A stretch of DNA of 64,000 bases, taken from contig JAFZKB010000003.1 in NCBI GenBank assembly GCA_017551865.1, positions 1-64,000 of the forward strand. The letters are read 5' to 3'. Of the stretch, positions 16,576 to 24,930 are shown in pieces. The position numbers were made by a program, and so were the translations under genes. Position 1 is the first letter of the stretch. Each line of letters opens with the position of its first letter. The notes beneath the pieces are model-generated. The model ran no database searches. It was not told the DNA's origin and saw nothing but the letters and a program-made list of their open reading frames with translations. This stretch comes from Clostridiales bacterium. Lineage in GTDB: Bacteria > Bacillota > Clostridia > Saccharofermentanales > Saccharofermentanaceae.

Positions 16576-17901
16576 TTACTTCTTCAGTCCCATGACCACC
16601 CACTCTTCGTTTTCCAGGTGGTACGGCGTGCCGCAGTTCGGGCACTGCAGGAGGTGCATGGCGTCGAAGCTGGCGGCGCAGGTCTTGCAGTTTACGGCGT
16701 GGATGGAGAAACCGTAGTCCTCTTTCGCGGTAAGCTTTTTGACGAGCGTCATGTTGAAGTCTTCTTTTCTCTGGACGATCTTGCCGTCGATGAGATAGGT
16801 GTTGAACATGTAAAGGCGGACCAGGAGCACGAGATCGTCACCGTTCTGGACGGTCAGGTTCAAAAACTTCATGGCGCCTCTATAGTCGATGTCGATGAGA
16901 TTATCGATGTCGGGGATATTCGGATCGCCACGGTAGATACTCATATTGGTCCGGTCTTCGGAAAAAGCGATGGCACGGAACAGCGACATCGCCTTGCCTT
17001 CAAAGAGCTCATAGGAGAATTCCGGATCGAAGCGGGCCATGGCTTTGGAAAGTGCATTCTTCGTAAGGGCGGCAGAAGCAATGTCGGCGGTAGATACGGC
17101 ATGCGCGGTCATCTTTCCCATCGCGAAGATCGCGAAGAATATACTGTAGATCATGTAAATGATGATGAAGCCAAGTCCGCCGCCGGCAAGTCCGGCGAAG
17201 GCGCCGATGAGGACGGATACCCAGGCGCGGTCCATTCCCGACCAGGAGGCGACGCCCGCATAAATGGCCACATAGATACCGAAAAGGATCGCGAGGAATC
17301 TGACTCTTTTAATGATGTCATCCATATTGGTCTTGCCCATGAGCTGGGACATCAGGTAGAAGTTGGTGACGCAGGGGAAGAGCTGCTTCATCTGGAATCT
17401 CGTGCCGCACATCGGGCAGCCGTTCGCGAAGATCTCAAGAGTCGCCGGGTGTCCGCAGTTCGGGCAGGTGTAGGCCGCATTCTGGATGTCCGGGCGGTTT
17501 AGGATGTTCGTGTAGAAGATACTTGCGCTCTTCTTGTGTTTTTTCAGGACCTTCTGAGAAGAAGCATTTGAATACTGCGTGGAGGATTCGCACTCGACAA
17601 AAGACAGATCCACGGTATAAGGCGGGCGGTTCTTGGTAGCGGTGTGCTTGACGCCCTTTTCGAGGACCTCGTAGCGTCGCTGGATCTTCACGCCTTTTTC
17701 CGCAAGGCGCTTCTCGTGCTGGTGCAGAAAGTACCGCATGTCCTGGGAGGCGCGGGTCGGCTCGGTGCCGTCTTCGTAAAAACGGGCGATCTCACTGACA
17801 AAATCATCGCGGATCTTGTCCGATGGTTTTTCGACAGGATTTGCGATCTCCCGCCAGTTCTGGATGTTTTCAGCGATTCTATCCCTAAAAGATGTTGCCA
17901 T
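16576..17901 (-). CDS. Membrane protein with zinc ribbons and Tim44-like domain
   Basis: A 441-residue protein. Start ATG 17901 has GGAGGG upstream; a longer in-frame start at 17922 lacks one. After a charged N-terminal region (1-135), a zinc ribbon (CPNCG about 146, CPMCG about 163) precedes two membrane segments with a Gly-rich hairpin (about 201-265). A soluble region (about 285-390) resembles Tim44/import-inner-membrane-like domains: FDPEFSYELFEGKAMSLFRA and a VQNGDDLVLLVRLYMFN region. A second zinc ribbon (CKTC, CPNCG) ends the protein at about 402-423. Related proteins occur in Clostridia, but I know no function. It has its own terminator, so it is probably monocistronic. Confidence 0.8.
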   Translation of the reverse strand: MATSFRDRIAENIQNWREIANPVEKPSDKIRDDFVSEIARFYEDGTEPTRASQDMRYFLHQHEKRLAEKGVKIQRRYEVLEKGVKHTATKNRPPYTVDLSFVECESSTQYSNASSQKVLKKHKKSASIFYTNILNRPDIQNAAYTCPNCGHPATLEIFANGCPMCGTRFQMKQLFPCVTNFYLMSQLMGKTNMDDIIKRVRFLAILFGIYVAIYAGVASWSGMDRAWVSVLIGAFAGLAGGGLGFIIIYMIYSIFFAIFAMGKMTAHAVSTADIASAALTKNALSKAMARFDPEFSYELFEGKAMSLFRAIAFSEDRTNMSIYRGDPNIPDIDNLIDIDYRGAMKFLNLTVQNGDDLVLLVRLYMFNTYLIDGKIVQRKEDFNMTLVKKLTAKEDYGFSIHAVNCKTCAASFDAMHLLQCPNCGTPYHLENEEWVVMGLKK

Positions 17902-18043
17902 AATAATACCCTCCAACTCCAACGTTTACGACTTTATTCTAACACAGTAAGCAGCATCCTTTTACCTGTGAAGAAGCGAAATAACGTCACAAACCTGCCG
18001 CCTTGTGCTACAATGCTTGTGTTAAAGAAAAAGGGGAGAAGAA

Positions 18044-19096
18044 ATGTCCGAAACGAAGAGCAGGAAGAATAAGGTGATCGTGCGCGTGCCCATCGTGCTT
18101 GCGCTTATTGTTGTTTCGGGACTCCTGATCTATTGCGTGGACCTTCTTCTGCGCCCGAAGTATATGGGCGACGTTACCGAGGGAGCGCTCACGGCTGAGT
18201 ACTACGAGGCCTACGGTGAACACGATGTGCTTTTTGTCGGTGACTGCGAGGTCTATGAGAACTTCTCCACCGTACAGCTCTGGAAAGAGTTCGGTATAAA
18301 CAGCTTTATCCGTGGCGGCGCCCAGCAGCTGGTCTGGCAGTCCTACTACCTTCTTGAGGACGCGCTCCGCTATGAAACCCCGGACGTCGTTGTCTTTAAT
18401 GTTTTATCCCTGATGTATAATGAGCCCCAGAAAGAGGCCTATAACCGAATGGCGCTGGACGGCATGCGCTGGAGTACGACGAAGTGGAATGCGATCAAAG
18501 CCTCGATGTGCGAAGGCGAGAGCATGATCGATTACATCTTCCCGATCCTCCGCTACCACAGCCGCTGGAACGAACTGACGGCGGAAGATTTCAAGTACTG
18601 GTTCAAAAAGGACCTGGTGTCCTTTAACGGTTACTATCTGAGGACCGAGATCATGCCCGCAGGCGAAATGCCGCCGGCTAGACCTCTCGCCGATCCGTCC
18701 TTCGGAGACAAGGCGATGGAGTACCTCGATAAGATGACGGAACTTTGTGAAAAGAAGGGCATCCATCTGGTGCTCATCAAGTCCCCGTCGCTTTATCCGC
18801 ACTGGTACGACGAATGGGATGCTCAGATGGAGAAGTATGCCGAAGAGCACGGGCTCCTTTATATCAACATGCTGAAGATCGCTGAGTCTGATGTGGGGAT
18901 CGATTATTCTCTCGATACCTACGACGCGGGACTTCATATGAATGTCACCGGCGCCGAAAAATGCGCGTCGTACCTCGGGAAGATCCTCGTCGAGAAATAC
19001 GGCCTTACCGACCACAGAAACGATGAGAAGATGAGCCGCTACTGGGACAAGGTCATTGCCCGCTACGACGAGGCGAAAAGCGCCGGCGTCAACTGA
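18044..19096 (+). CDS. Membrane-anchored SGNH-hydrolase-like protein, DltD-like
   Basis: A 350-residue protein with an N-terminal anchor (residues 11-34) and an extracellular SGNH/GDSL-type domain. The nucleophile block reads LFVGDCEVYENFS: Cys68 stands where SGNH enzymes have Ser. The C-terminal catalytic pair is visible as Asp294 and His298 in DAGLHMN. The MBOAT/carrier/adenylation genes about 3.3 kb upstream normally pair with such a protein (DltD or an AlgJ-like partner), which suggests the same pathway. GGGGAGAAG precedes the ATG. Whether it acts as a thiol-based acyl-transfer relay or is inactive cannot be decided here. Confidence 0.8.
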   Translation: MSETKSRKNKVIVRVPIVLALIVVSGLLIYCVDLLLRPKYMGDVTEGALTAEYYEAYGEHDVLFVGDCEVYENFSTVQLWKEFGINSFIRGGAQQLVWQSYYLLEDALRYETPDVVVFNVLSLMYNEPQKEAYNRMALDGMRWSTTKWNAIKASMCEGESMIDYIFPILRYHSRWNELTAEDFKYWFKKDLVSFNGYYLRTEIMPAGEMPPARPLADPSFGDKAMEYLDKMTELCEKKGIHLVLIKSPSLYPHWYDEWDAQMEKYAEEHGLLYINMLKIAESDVGIDYSLDTYDAGLHMNVTGAEKCASYLGKILVEKYGLTDHRNDEKMSRYWDKVIARYDEAKSAGVN

Positions 19097-19235
19097 TCCT
19101 TCTTCCCGAAAAGATCCATTCTTATTCACAAATGCTTCATGACTTTTTTATTTTTTTCTTTGCGCTCTTATCTGCAAAGTGGTAAAGTGATTTTAATAAA
19201 GTATAGTTATTTTGTAAGAAATAGGAGGAGGCTTC

Positions 19236-19274
19236 TTGCAGGATAGCAGGAGAGCCTTCGGGGCGAAAACATGA
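19236..19274 (+). other. Possible 12-codon leader ORF coupled to the HD-GYP gene
   Basis: The best ribosome site in the region, AGGAGGAG (19223-19230), is placed five bases before a TTG at 19236. That TTG opens a 12-codon frame ending in TGA, which overlaps the ATG of the receptor gene (ATGA). The receptor ATG itself has only GGGG nearby. Translational coupling is inferred. Confidence 0.3.
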
Positions 19275-22200
19275 AGATTACAAGTAAAAACCGGTCTGTC
19301 CCATATGCCCAAAGCTTGCCTTGCACACCCTTTTTCAGGCCCGGGTTCCTACGGATATTGTGTGTATGCCTTGCCATGCTTTTTGCATCCGCAGGGCTTT
19401 TTTCTATAAAAGGACCGGCCCGCGCGGCCACGGATGAAGAAAAAGAGGCGGAGGCGGCGCATCTGGTGGATGCTTCGAGAGGCTACTCTCCGGTTCTATA
19501 TAACAATACGAGCGGTCTTCCGACTTCGGAGGCCAATGCTATCGTCCAGACTTCCGAAGGATTTATCTGGATCGGAAGCTACGGCGGCCTGATCCGCTAC
19601 GACGGCAATACCTTTGAGCGTATCGATTCTGTGCAGACGGGGATCTCCAGTGTTGTCAGTCTTTTCGTCGATTCGAAGGAGAGACTGTGGGCCGGAACGA
19701 ACGACTCAGGCGTAGGCGTTCAGGATCGCGGAGAATGGACGATCTTCAACAAGCAGAACGGACTGAAATCGCTTCTTGTCCGCTCGATCGTCGAGGATGA
19801 GAACGGGCTGATCTATCTGGGCACGGCGGAGGGCGTGAATCTGGTTGACGAGAACTTGAAGATATCAAGTCCGGAGGACAAAAAGATCAGCAAAGAATAT
19901 GTGAGAATGCTCAAAATGGGCTGTAACAACACCGTGTATGCCCTGACCATCGATGGCGCGATCTTCACCATGAAGGACGGCCGGCTGGTCTCCTACTACA
20001 GCCCGCAGGATCTGAATCTTTATGGTATCCACGCGATCCTGCCGGATGAAAAGATCGCCGGGAATATCTACTGTGCCACGAAGGGCAGTTCGAAAGTCTA
20101 TTACGGAACTCCGGGAAAAGAACTGAAGGAGATCGGAGATGTCGATCCGGTTTCCTCCGTCAATTCCATCGATGTACTGGGCGATGAGATCTGGGTATGT
20201 GCGGATAACGGCATTGCCAGGATCATCGGAGACCAGCATATAGTCCTTGAGAACATCCCGATGACGACCTCGATCGAAGGCCTGATGGCGGATTACCAGA
20301 GCAATCTGTGGTTCGTCTCTTCCCAGCAGGGCGTTATGAAGATCGTGCCGAACCGGTTTGCGGATCTGTATGATCAGTACCAGCTTCCGGACGACGTGGT
20401 CTATACCACATGTCTTTCTAAGGGAAAACTTTTCATCGGCACCAAGACACGAGGCCTGATCGTCATGGAGAACCGGCAGATCTTAAGTTCGCTTCCTGTC
20501 GAAAAGATCGTGTCGGCGTCCGGCGTCGAATATGAGGAAAAAGATCTGATCCGGCTTCTTTCGAAGGCGAAGATCCGTTCCATTTTAAAAGACAGCAAAG
20601 ATCAGCTGTGGTTCAGTTCTTTCAGTGATGAATATCCGCTGGTCCGTTACGATGGCAAAGTGGCCACGGTCTTCGCGGAGCAGGAGGGTCTTCCGTCGGA
20701 GCGTGTGCGTGCGGTCTGCGAGTGTGCCGACGGCACGATCGTGGCGGCTTGTACCGGAGGCGTAGCCATGATCTCCGGGAACCGGATCACCCACATCTAT
20801 GGTGAAAAGGATGGCATTGAAAATGACGAGATCCTGACGATCTGCGAGACACAGCACGGAGAGCTCCTGATCGGTACCGACGGTGACGGCATCTATGTCT
20901 TTAAGAACGGCGTCATGAAGCACATCAGTACGGATAACGGCTTGAAGTCCGATGTCGTCATGCGTATCAAAAAGGACCGGATCCGCGACATCTACTGGAT
21001 CGTGACCAGTAACTCGATTGCGTATATCACATCGGACTTCGATGTGGTCACGATCAAGAATTTCCCTTATTCCAATAACTTTGACCTGTATCAGAACGAA
21101 AACGATGATATGTGGGTCTTAAGCAGTAACGGTATCTATGAAGTTCCGACGAAAGAAATGATCTCCAACGATAAGATCTCACCTTTCTTCTATGGCCGGG
21201 ACAACGGACTTGCCTGCTTTGCCACCTCCAACTCCTACAGTGAACTGACAGATGAGGGAGATCTCTACATCGCCGGATCTTCGGGCGTCGTGCTGACGAA
21301 CATCAACGAAGCGGATGAGGTCACGACTGAGGTGAACATCATAGTGCCGTTCATCGAAGCGGACGGAGTGAAGATCTATCCGGACGAAAACGGTGCTTTT
21401 ACCATTAAAGCGGATACGAGAAAACTGACGGTGTATCCTTACTGCTTCAATTATTCTCTGGTCAATCCGGAGATGACATACACCCTCGAAGGCTTTGACA
21501 GGATCGGCACGACGGTCAGACGCTCGGAGCTCGGCCCGGTCTCCTATACGAACCTTTCCGGCGGCGAATATACCTTCCGTCTGCAGATGCTCACTGCGCA
21601 GGGTGATGTCCAGAAGGAAATCACTGTGACCATCGTGAAGACGAAAGCATTTACGGAGACGACCAGATTTAAGGCCCTGATGATCCTTCTTCTGATCGCG
21701 GTCATTATGCTTCTTGCCATGCTCTTTGCCAGAAAACGTACGGAAAAGCTCGTCAAGAAGGAACGGGAACAGAGACTGCTCGTCCGCGAGATCGTCGAGG
21801 CATTCGCGAAAGTTATCGATATGAAGGACCGCTATACGAATGGTCACTCCACCCGTGTGGCGGAATATACGGCTATGCTCGCCAGAGAACTCGGCTACGA
21901 TGAGGAGACGGTCGATAAGTACAGAAATATCGCACTTCTCCACGATATCGGGAAAGTCGGTATCTCATCCGAGACACTGAACAAGCCGGGAAGGCTTACA
22001 GACGAAGAGTTCAAGGAGATCAAGTCCCACTCCGGCAAGGGCTATAACGTCTTAAAGAACATCAGCATCATGCCGGAGCTGGCGATCGGTGCGCGCGACC
22101 ATCACGAGAGGCCGGACGGACATGGTTACCCGAAGGGCTTAAAGGGAGAAGAGATCCCGAGAGTCGCCCAGATCATCGCCGTAGCGGATACGTTTGATGC

Positions 22201-22555
22201 CATGTATTCCGATCGTCCATATAGAAAACGCATGAACTTCGAAAAAGCGATCTCGATCATCCAGGAAGTGTCCGGCACCCAGCTGACGGAAGACGTCGTG
22301 GACGCCTTTATGCGCCTGGTGGACAGAGGCGAATTCAGAGCTCCCGACGATATCGGCGGCGGTTCGACGGAAGATATCAGCAACATCCATAAAAAGGAAG
22401 GCATGATCGTCAGTGGCGAGAGCGGAAAGCCCTTCGCTAAGCCTTCCGGAGACACGCCGGACGATCCCTCCGAGAAGCCGGACGGAAAGACGGAGGAGAA
22501 GACGGCGCCTTCTGAAAACTCCGGGGAAAGTGAAAAAGGAAAAGAGAAGAAATGA
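19271..22555 (+). CDS. Two-component-like propeller receptor with HD-GYP output
   Basis: A 1094-residue membrane receptor. A basic N-terminus and hydrophobic segment (about 33-55) act as signal or anchor. Residues about 70-690 carry repeated Reg_prop-type beta-propeller blades (for example WIGSYGGLIRYDG, LWAGTNDSGVG, LLIGTDGDGIYVF). A Y_Y_Y-like domain (about 700-790) follows, with YTLEGFD and LSGGEYTFRLQ. A transmembrane helix lies at about 800-820, then an HD-GYP domain (about 832-1020). HDIGK (about 891) and HHERPDGHGYPKG (about 943) are intact, so cyclic-di-GMP hydrolysis is expected. The tail (1035-1094) is charged and disordered. Such sensors usually end in histidine kinase or GGDEF domains. 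An external ligand, possibly a carbohydrate, is inferred. Confidence 0.9.
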   Translation: MKITSKNRSVPYAQSLPCTPFFRPGFLRILCVCLAMLFASAGLFSIKGPARAATDEEKEAEAAHLVDASRGYSPVLYNNTSGLPTSEANAIVQTSEGFIWIGSYGGLIRYDGNTFERIDSVQTGISSVVSLFVDSKERLWAGTNDSGVGVQDRGEWTIFNKQNGLKSLLVRSIVEDENGLIYLGTAEGVNLVDENLKISSPEDKKISKEYVRMLKMGCNNTVYALTIDGAIFTMKDGRLVSYYSPQDLNLYGIHAILPDEKIAGNIYCATKGSSKVYYGTPGKELKEIGDVDPVSSVNSIDVLGDEIWVCADNGIARIIGDQHIVLENIPMTTSIEGLMADYQSNLWFVSSQQGVMKIVPNRFADLYDQYQLPDDVVYTTCLSKGKLFIGTKTRGLIVMENRQILSSLPVEKIVSASGVEYEEKDLIRLLSKAKIRSILKDSKDQLWFSSFSDEYPLVRYDGKVATVFAEQEGLPSERVRAVCECADGTIVAACTGGVAMISGNRITHIYGEKDGIENDEILTICETQHGELLIGTDGDGIYVFKNGVMKHISTDNGLKSDVVMRIKKDRIRDIYWIVTSNSIAYITSDFDVVTIKNFPYSNNFDLYQNENDDMWVLSSNGIYEVPTKEMISNDKISPFFYGRDNGLACFATSNSYSELTDEGDLYIAGSSGVVLTNINEADEVTTEVNIIVPFIEADGVKIYPDENGAFTIKADTRKLTVYPYCFNYSLVNPEMTYTLEGFDRIGTTVRRSELGPVSYTNLSGGEYTFRLQMLTAQGDVQKEITVTIVKTKAFTETTRFKALMILLLIAVIMLLAMLFARKRTEKLVKKEREQRLLVREIVEAFAKVIDMKDRYTNGHSTRVAEYTAMLARELGYDEETVDKYRNIALLHDIGKVGISSETLNKPGRLTDEEFKEIKSHSGKGYNVLKNISIMPELAIGARDHHERPDGHGYPKGLKGEEIPRVAQIIAVADTFDAMYSDRPYRKRMNFEKAISIIQEVSGTQLTEDVVDAFMRLVDRGEFRAPDDIGGGSTEDISNIHKKEGMIVSGESGKPFAKPSGDTPDDPSEKPDGKTEEKTAPSENSGESEKGKEKK

Positions 22556-22585
22556 TTTCCCTTTCCGATTGTGACAGTTTGCTGA

Positions 22586-22614
22586 TTGAAACTATTTCCA
22601 TTTAATGCGACAAT
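22586..22614 (+). promoter_or_regulatory. Putative promoter of the small lipoprotein gene
   Basis: TTGAAA (22586-22591), a 17-base spacer and GACAAT (22609-22614), about 55 bases before the ATG. Confidence 0.45.
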
Positions 22615-22669
22615 AGGCGAAGGAAAAGCCCTATTCAGGGATAACTGCGTTTTAAAAGGAGAAGGAAGA

Positions 22670-23254
22670 ATGAAAAAGATTGGTTCTTTGGTGCTCGTGC
22701 TGGTCATGGCTTTAGCGATGGCCGCCTGCTCGGATACGAATACAGTAAAAAAGACAAGTACAAATGGTTCCAATGCGGAGACCTCGGCTTCGGAGCAGTC
22801 CCAGACAACACAGGGAAGTGACAATGCTTCCGTGGATGTGACTCTCGATACCACAGGCAACTTCGTTTTCAAATATGAGAATGTGGATATCCTCCTCGGT
22901 GCGGAACCGACAGATATCCTCGCCAAACTCGGCGAACCGAAATCCAAGCTCGATGTGCCGTCCTGCGCACACGATGGTACGGATTATGTCTATACCTACA
23001 ACAACATGGTGCTGACCGTCTATATTGCAACAGGCAGCACCGTCGGCTATATCTCCGATGTCCGTCTGACCTCTGACCTCGTGGCGACACCGGAAGGACT
23101 TGAGATCGGGAATTCCACGGATGTGGCTGTTTCCAAGTATGGCGATGCCGATAAGACGACAGATTCGCTCTGGATCTACAAGCGTGGTACTTCCCAGCTC
23201 ATGCTGTCGATCAATAACGGCAAGATCATCTCGATCGAATATCAGATCCCGTAA
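22670..23254 (+). CDS. Small lipoprotein with a duplicated motif
   Basis: A 194-residue lipoprotein. ATG 22670 has AAGGAGAAGG upstream and starts a signal peptide with lipobox Ala-Ala-Cys at residue 19. A Ser/Thr/Asn-rich linker (20-60) follows. The mature domain contains two similar stretches: DILLGAEPTDILAKLGEP and LEIGNSTDVAVSKYGDA. Each is followed by a beta pair, suggesting an internal duplication like that of SmpA/BLIP folds. The function is unknown. It has its own promoter-like sequence and lies 45 bases before the methyltransferase gene. Confidence 0.8.
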   Translation: MKKIGSLVLVLVMALAMAACSDTNTVKKTSTNGSNAETSASEQSQTTQGSDNASVDVTLDTTGNFVFKYENVDILLGAEPTDILAKLGEPKSKLDVPSCAHDGTDYVYTYNNMVLTVYIATGSTVGYISDVRLTSDLVATPEGLEIGNSTDVAVSKYGDADKTTDSLWIYKRGTSQLMLSINNGKIISIEYQIP

Positions 23255-23299
23255 GGATCTTTTCGGGAAGAAAGAGAAGAACGGTAAGGAGTAAGAGGT

Positions 23300-23911
23300 T
23301 TGGCGCATTACTACGACGAAAACCCGCAGGGTGAATCGGACCGCCGCGTGATCCAGTCCAGGATGCATGGTATGGATTTCTTTTTCACCACAGATTCGGA
23401 AGTGTTCTCCAAGAAGTTTTTGGACTTCGGGTCGAGGACGCTTCTTGAGGCTGCGATCACGGATCTTACCGAGTGCGAAAAGAAGAAAGGGAAGCTTTTG
23501 GACCTCGGCTGCGGCTACGGCCCGATCGGGATCATCATGAAGAGAGTTTTCTCTTCGATGGAAGTGACGATGGTGGATATCAATAACCGGGCCCTCGAGC
23601 TTGCACGCGAGAACGCCGAGAACAACAGCGTCAAGTGCGTGGATGTGCACCAGTCCGACGGATGTTCAAATGTGGAAGGCCTTTTCGACGTCGTCCTCAC
23701 CAATCCGCCGGTGCGCGCCGGCAAACAGACCGTATTTTCCTTCTACGACGGCGCCTTCGAGCATATGGCGGAGGGCGGACGCCTCTACGTGGTGCTTCAG
23801 AAGAAGCAGGGAGCGCCGTCTTCCGAGAAATATCTTCTGGAGAAATTCGGCAACTGTGATGTCATCGCCAGAGAATCCGGCTACTGGATCATGCGGTCGG
23901 TAAAGAACTGA
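23300..23911 (+). CDS. RsmC-like class I methyltransferase
   Basis: A 203-residue SAM-dependent methyltransferase of the small-methyltransferase (RsmC/YbxB) type. It has the SAM-binding motif LLDLGCGYGPIGI (about residues 66-78), an acidic residue after strand 2 in VDINNRA, and the N6/N2-guanine-type motif TNPPVRAG (about 134-141). Relatives methylate 16S rRNA guanine. The start is TTG with AAGGAGTAAGAGG upstream. The family usually has NPPIR(A/T)GK at the active site, which matches. A perfect terminator overlaps the stop codon region. Confidence 0.88.
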   Translation: MAHYYDENPQGESDRRVIQSRMHGMDFFFTTDSEVFSKKFLDFGSRTLLEAAITDLTECEKKKGKLLDLGCGYGPIGIIMKRVFSSMEVTMVDINNRALELARENAENNSVKCVDVHQSDGCSNVEGLFDVVLTNPPVRAGKQTVFSFYDGAFEHMAEGGRLYVVLQKKQGAPSSEKYLLEKFGNCDVIARESGYWIMRSVKN

Positions 23912-23935
23912 GAAAGTCCGTTTCTCGTTTTTTTT
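23910..23935 (+). terminator. Intrinsic terminator of the methyltransferase gene
   Basis: GAGAAA and TTTCTC pair across a five-base loop and run into eight or more T residues. The stem begins within the TGA stop codon. Confidence 0.83.
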
Positions 23936-23938
23936 GAT

Positions 23939-23967
23939 TTGATTTTATTATTTACCTAGCGTACAAT
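23939..23967 (+). promoter_or_regulatory. Promoter of the mrp gene
   Basis: TTGATT (23939-23944), a 17-base spacer and TACAAT (23962-23967). The predicted transcript carries a leader of about 95 bases. Confidence 0.6.
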
Positions 23968-23971
23968 AGGG

Positions 23972-24039
23972 TTTCAAGCGCCGGGCGTGACCTGTTTTTA
24001 TTTTTCTGCTTGAAAAGGACCGGTAAGGGCTTTCGGCGC
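23972..24039 (+). promoter_or_regulatory. Structured mrp leader with competing stems
   Basis: TTTCAAGC (23972-23979) can pair with GCTTGAAA (24008-24015). The overlapping GCGCCG (23978-23983) can instead pair with CGGCGC (24034-24039). The two pairings exclude each other. I recognise no known riboswitch. Confidence 0.3.
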
Positions 24040-24067
24040 GACAGTATTTGAATATGAGGTGAAGAAT

Positions 24068-24922
24068 ATGGGTTCTTGTGATTCCTGTAAGTCAAAAGAT
24101 TCCTGTCCGACTGCTTCGGCAGGCGGTTCCTGCGGCTCCTCTGAGCCGGAATCTCTCATCGCTCCGCTGCATGAGAAATCCAGTGTAAAAAAAGTCATCG
24201 GCGTCTGCAGCGGTAAGGGCGGCGTCGGTAAGTCCTTCGTAACGAGCGTTCTGGCAGCAAGACTTGCCAGAGACGGATATCGTGTGGCGATCCTCGATGC
24301 GGACGTGACAGGTCCTTCCATTCCGAAGGCTTTCGGCCTGAAGGGTCAGCTCCGCGGCGATGAGAACGGGATCCTCCCGATGACCTCCCACTCCGGCATA
24401 AAGATCGTTTCCGTCAACCTGGTAATGGAAAACGAAGACGCTCCGGTCGTATGGAGAGGCCCGGTGATCTCCGGTGTCGTCAAGCAGTTCTGGTCTGACG
24501 TGATCTGGGAAAATATCGATGTTATGCTGATCGATATGCCGCCGGGAACAGGTGATGTTCCGCTTACGGTATTCCAGTCCATCCCGCTCGATGGTATCTT
24601 CCTCGTATCCACTCCGCAGGATCTCGTTTCCATGATCGTCAACAAGGCGAGAAACATGGCTCTGCTCATGCAGGTCAAGGTCCTCGGTTTCGTCGAGAAC
24701 ATGAGCTACACCATCTGCAAGCACTGCGGGGAGAAGACACCTCTCTTCGGTGAAGAAGGCAAGGTCAAAAAGGCCGCAGACGAGCTCGGTGTCCCGCTCC
24801 TCGACAAGCTCCCGCTTGACCCGGATATTACGGCGCTCGTTGACGAGGGTCATATCGAAAAGGTCCCGTCTGATATTCTTTCCGGCGCAGTGGAATTCGT
24901 CGAGAAGATGCTCGAAGGCTGA
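24068..24922 (+). CDS. Mrp/NBP35 family Fe-S cluster carrier ATPase
   Basis: A 284-residue cytoplasmic P-loop ATPase that carries iron-sulfur clusters to apo-proteins. The deviant Walker A GKGGVGKS lies in CSGKGGVGKSFVTS (about residues 47-60), switch and DMPPGTGDVP near 157, and the C-terminal CxxC pair is in TICKHCGEK. An N-terminal Cys-rich stretch (SCDSCKSKDSC) resembles the NBP35-type cluster-binding extension. ATG 24068 has AGGTGA at five bases. A GTG three codons upstream overlaps that site and was rejected. It is followed after eight bases by a thioredoxin-like lipoprotein gene. Confidence 0.9.
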   Translation: MGSCDSCKSKDSCPTASAGGSCGSSEPESLIAPLHEKSSVKKVIGVCSGKGGVGKSFVTSVLAARLARDGYRVAILDADVTGPSIPKAFGLKGQLRGDENGILPMTSHSGIKIVSVNLVMENEDAPVVWRGPVISGVVKQFWSDVIWENIDVMLIDMPPGTGDVPLTVFQSIPLDGIFLVSTPQDLVSMIVNKARNMALLMQVKVLGFVENMSYTICKHCGEKTPLFGEEGKVKKAADELGVPLLDKLPLDPDITALVDEGHIEKVPSDILSGAVEFVEKMLEG

Positions 24923-24930
24923 GGTCTCCT

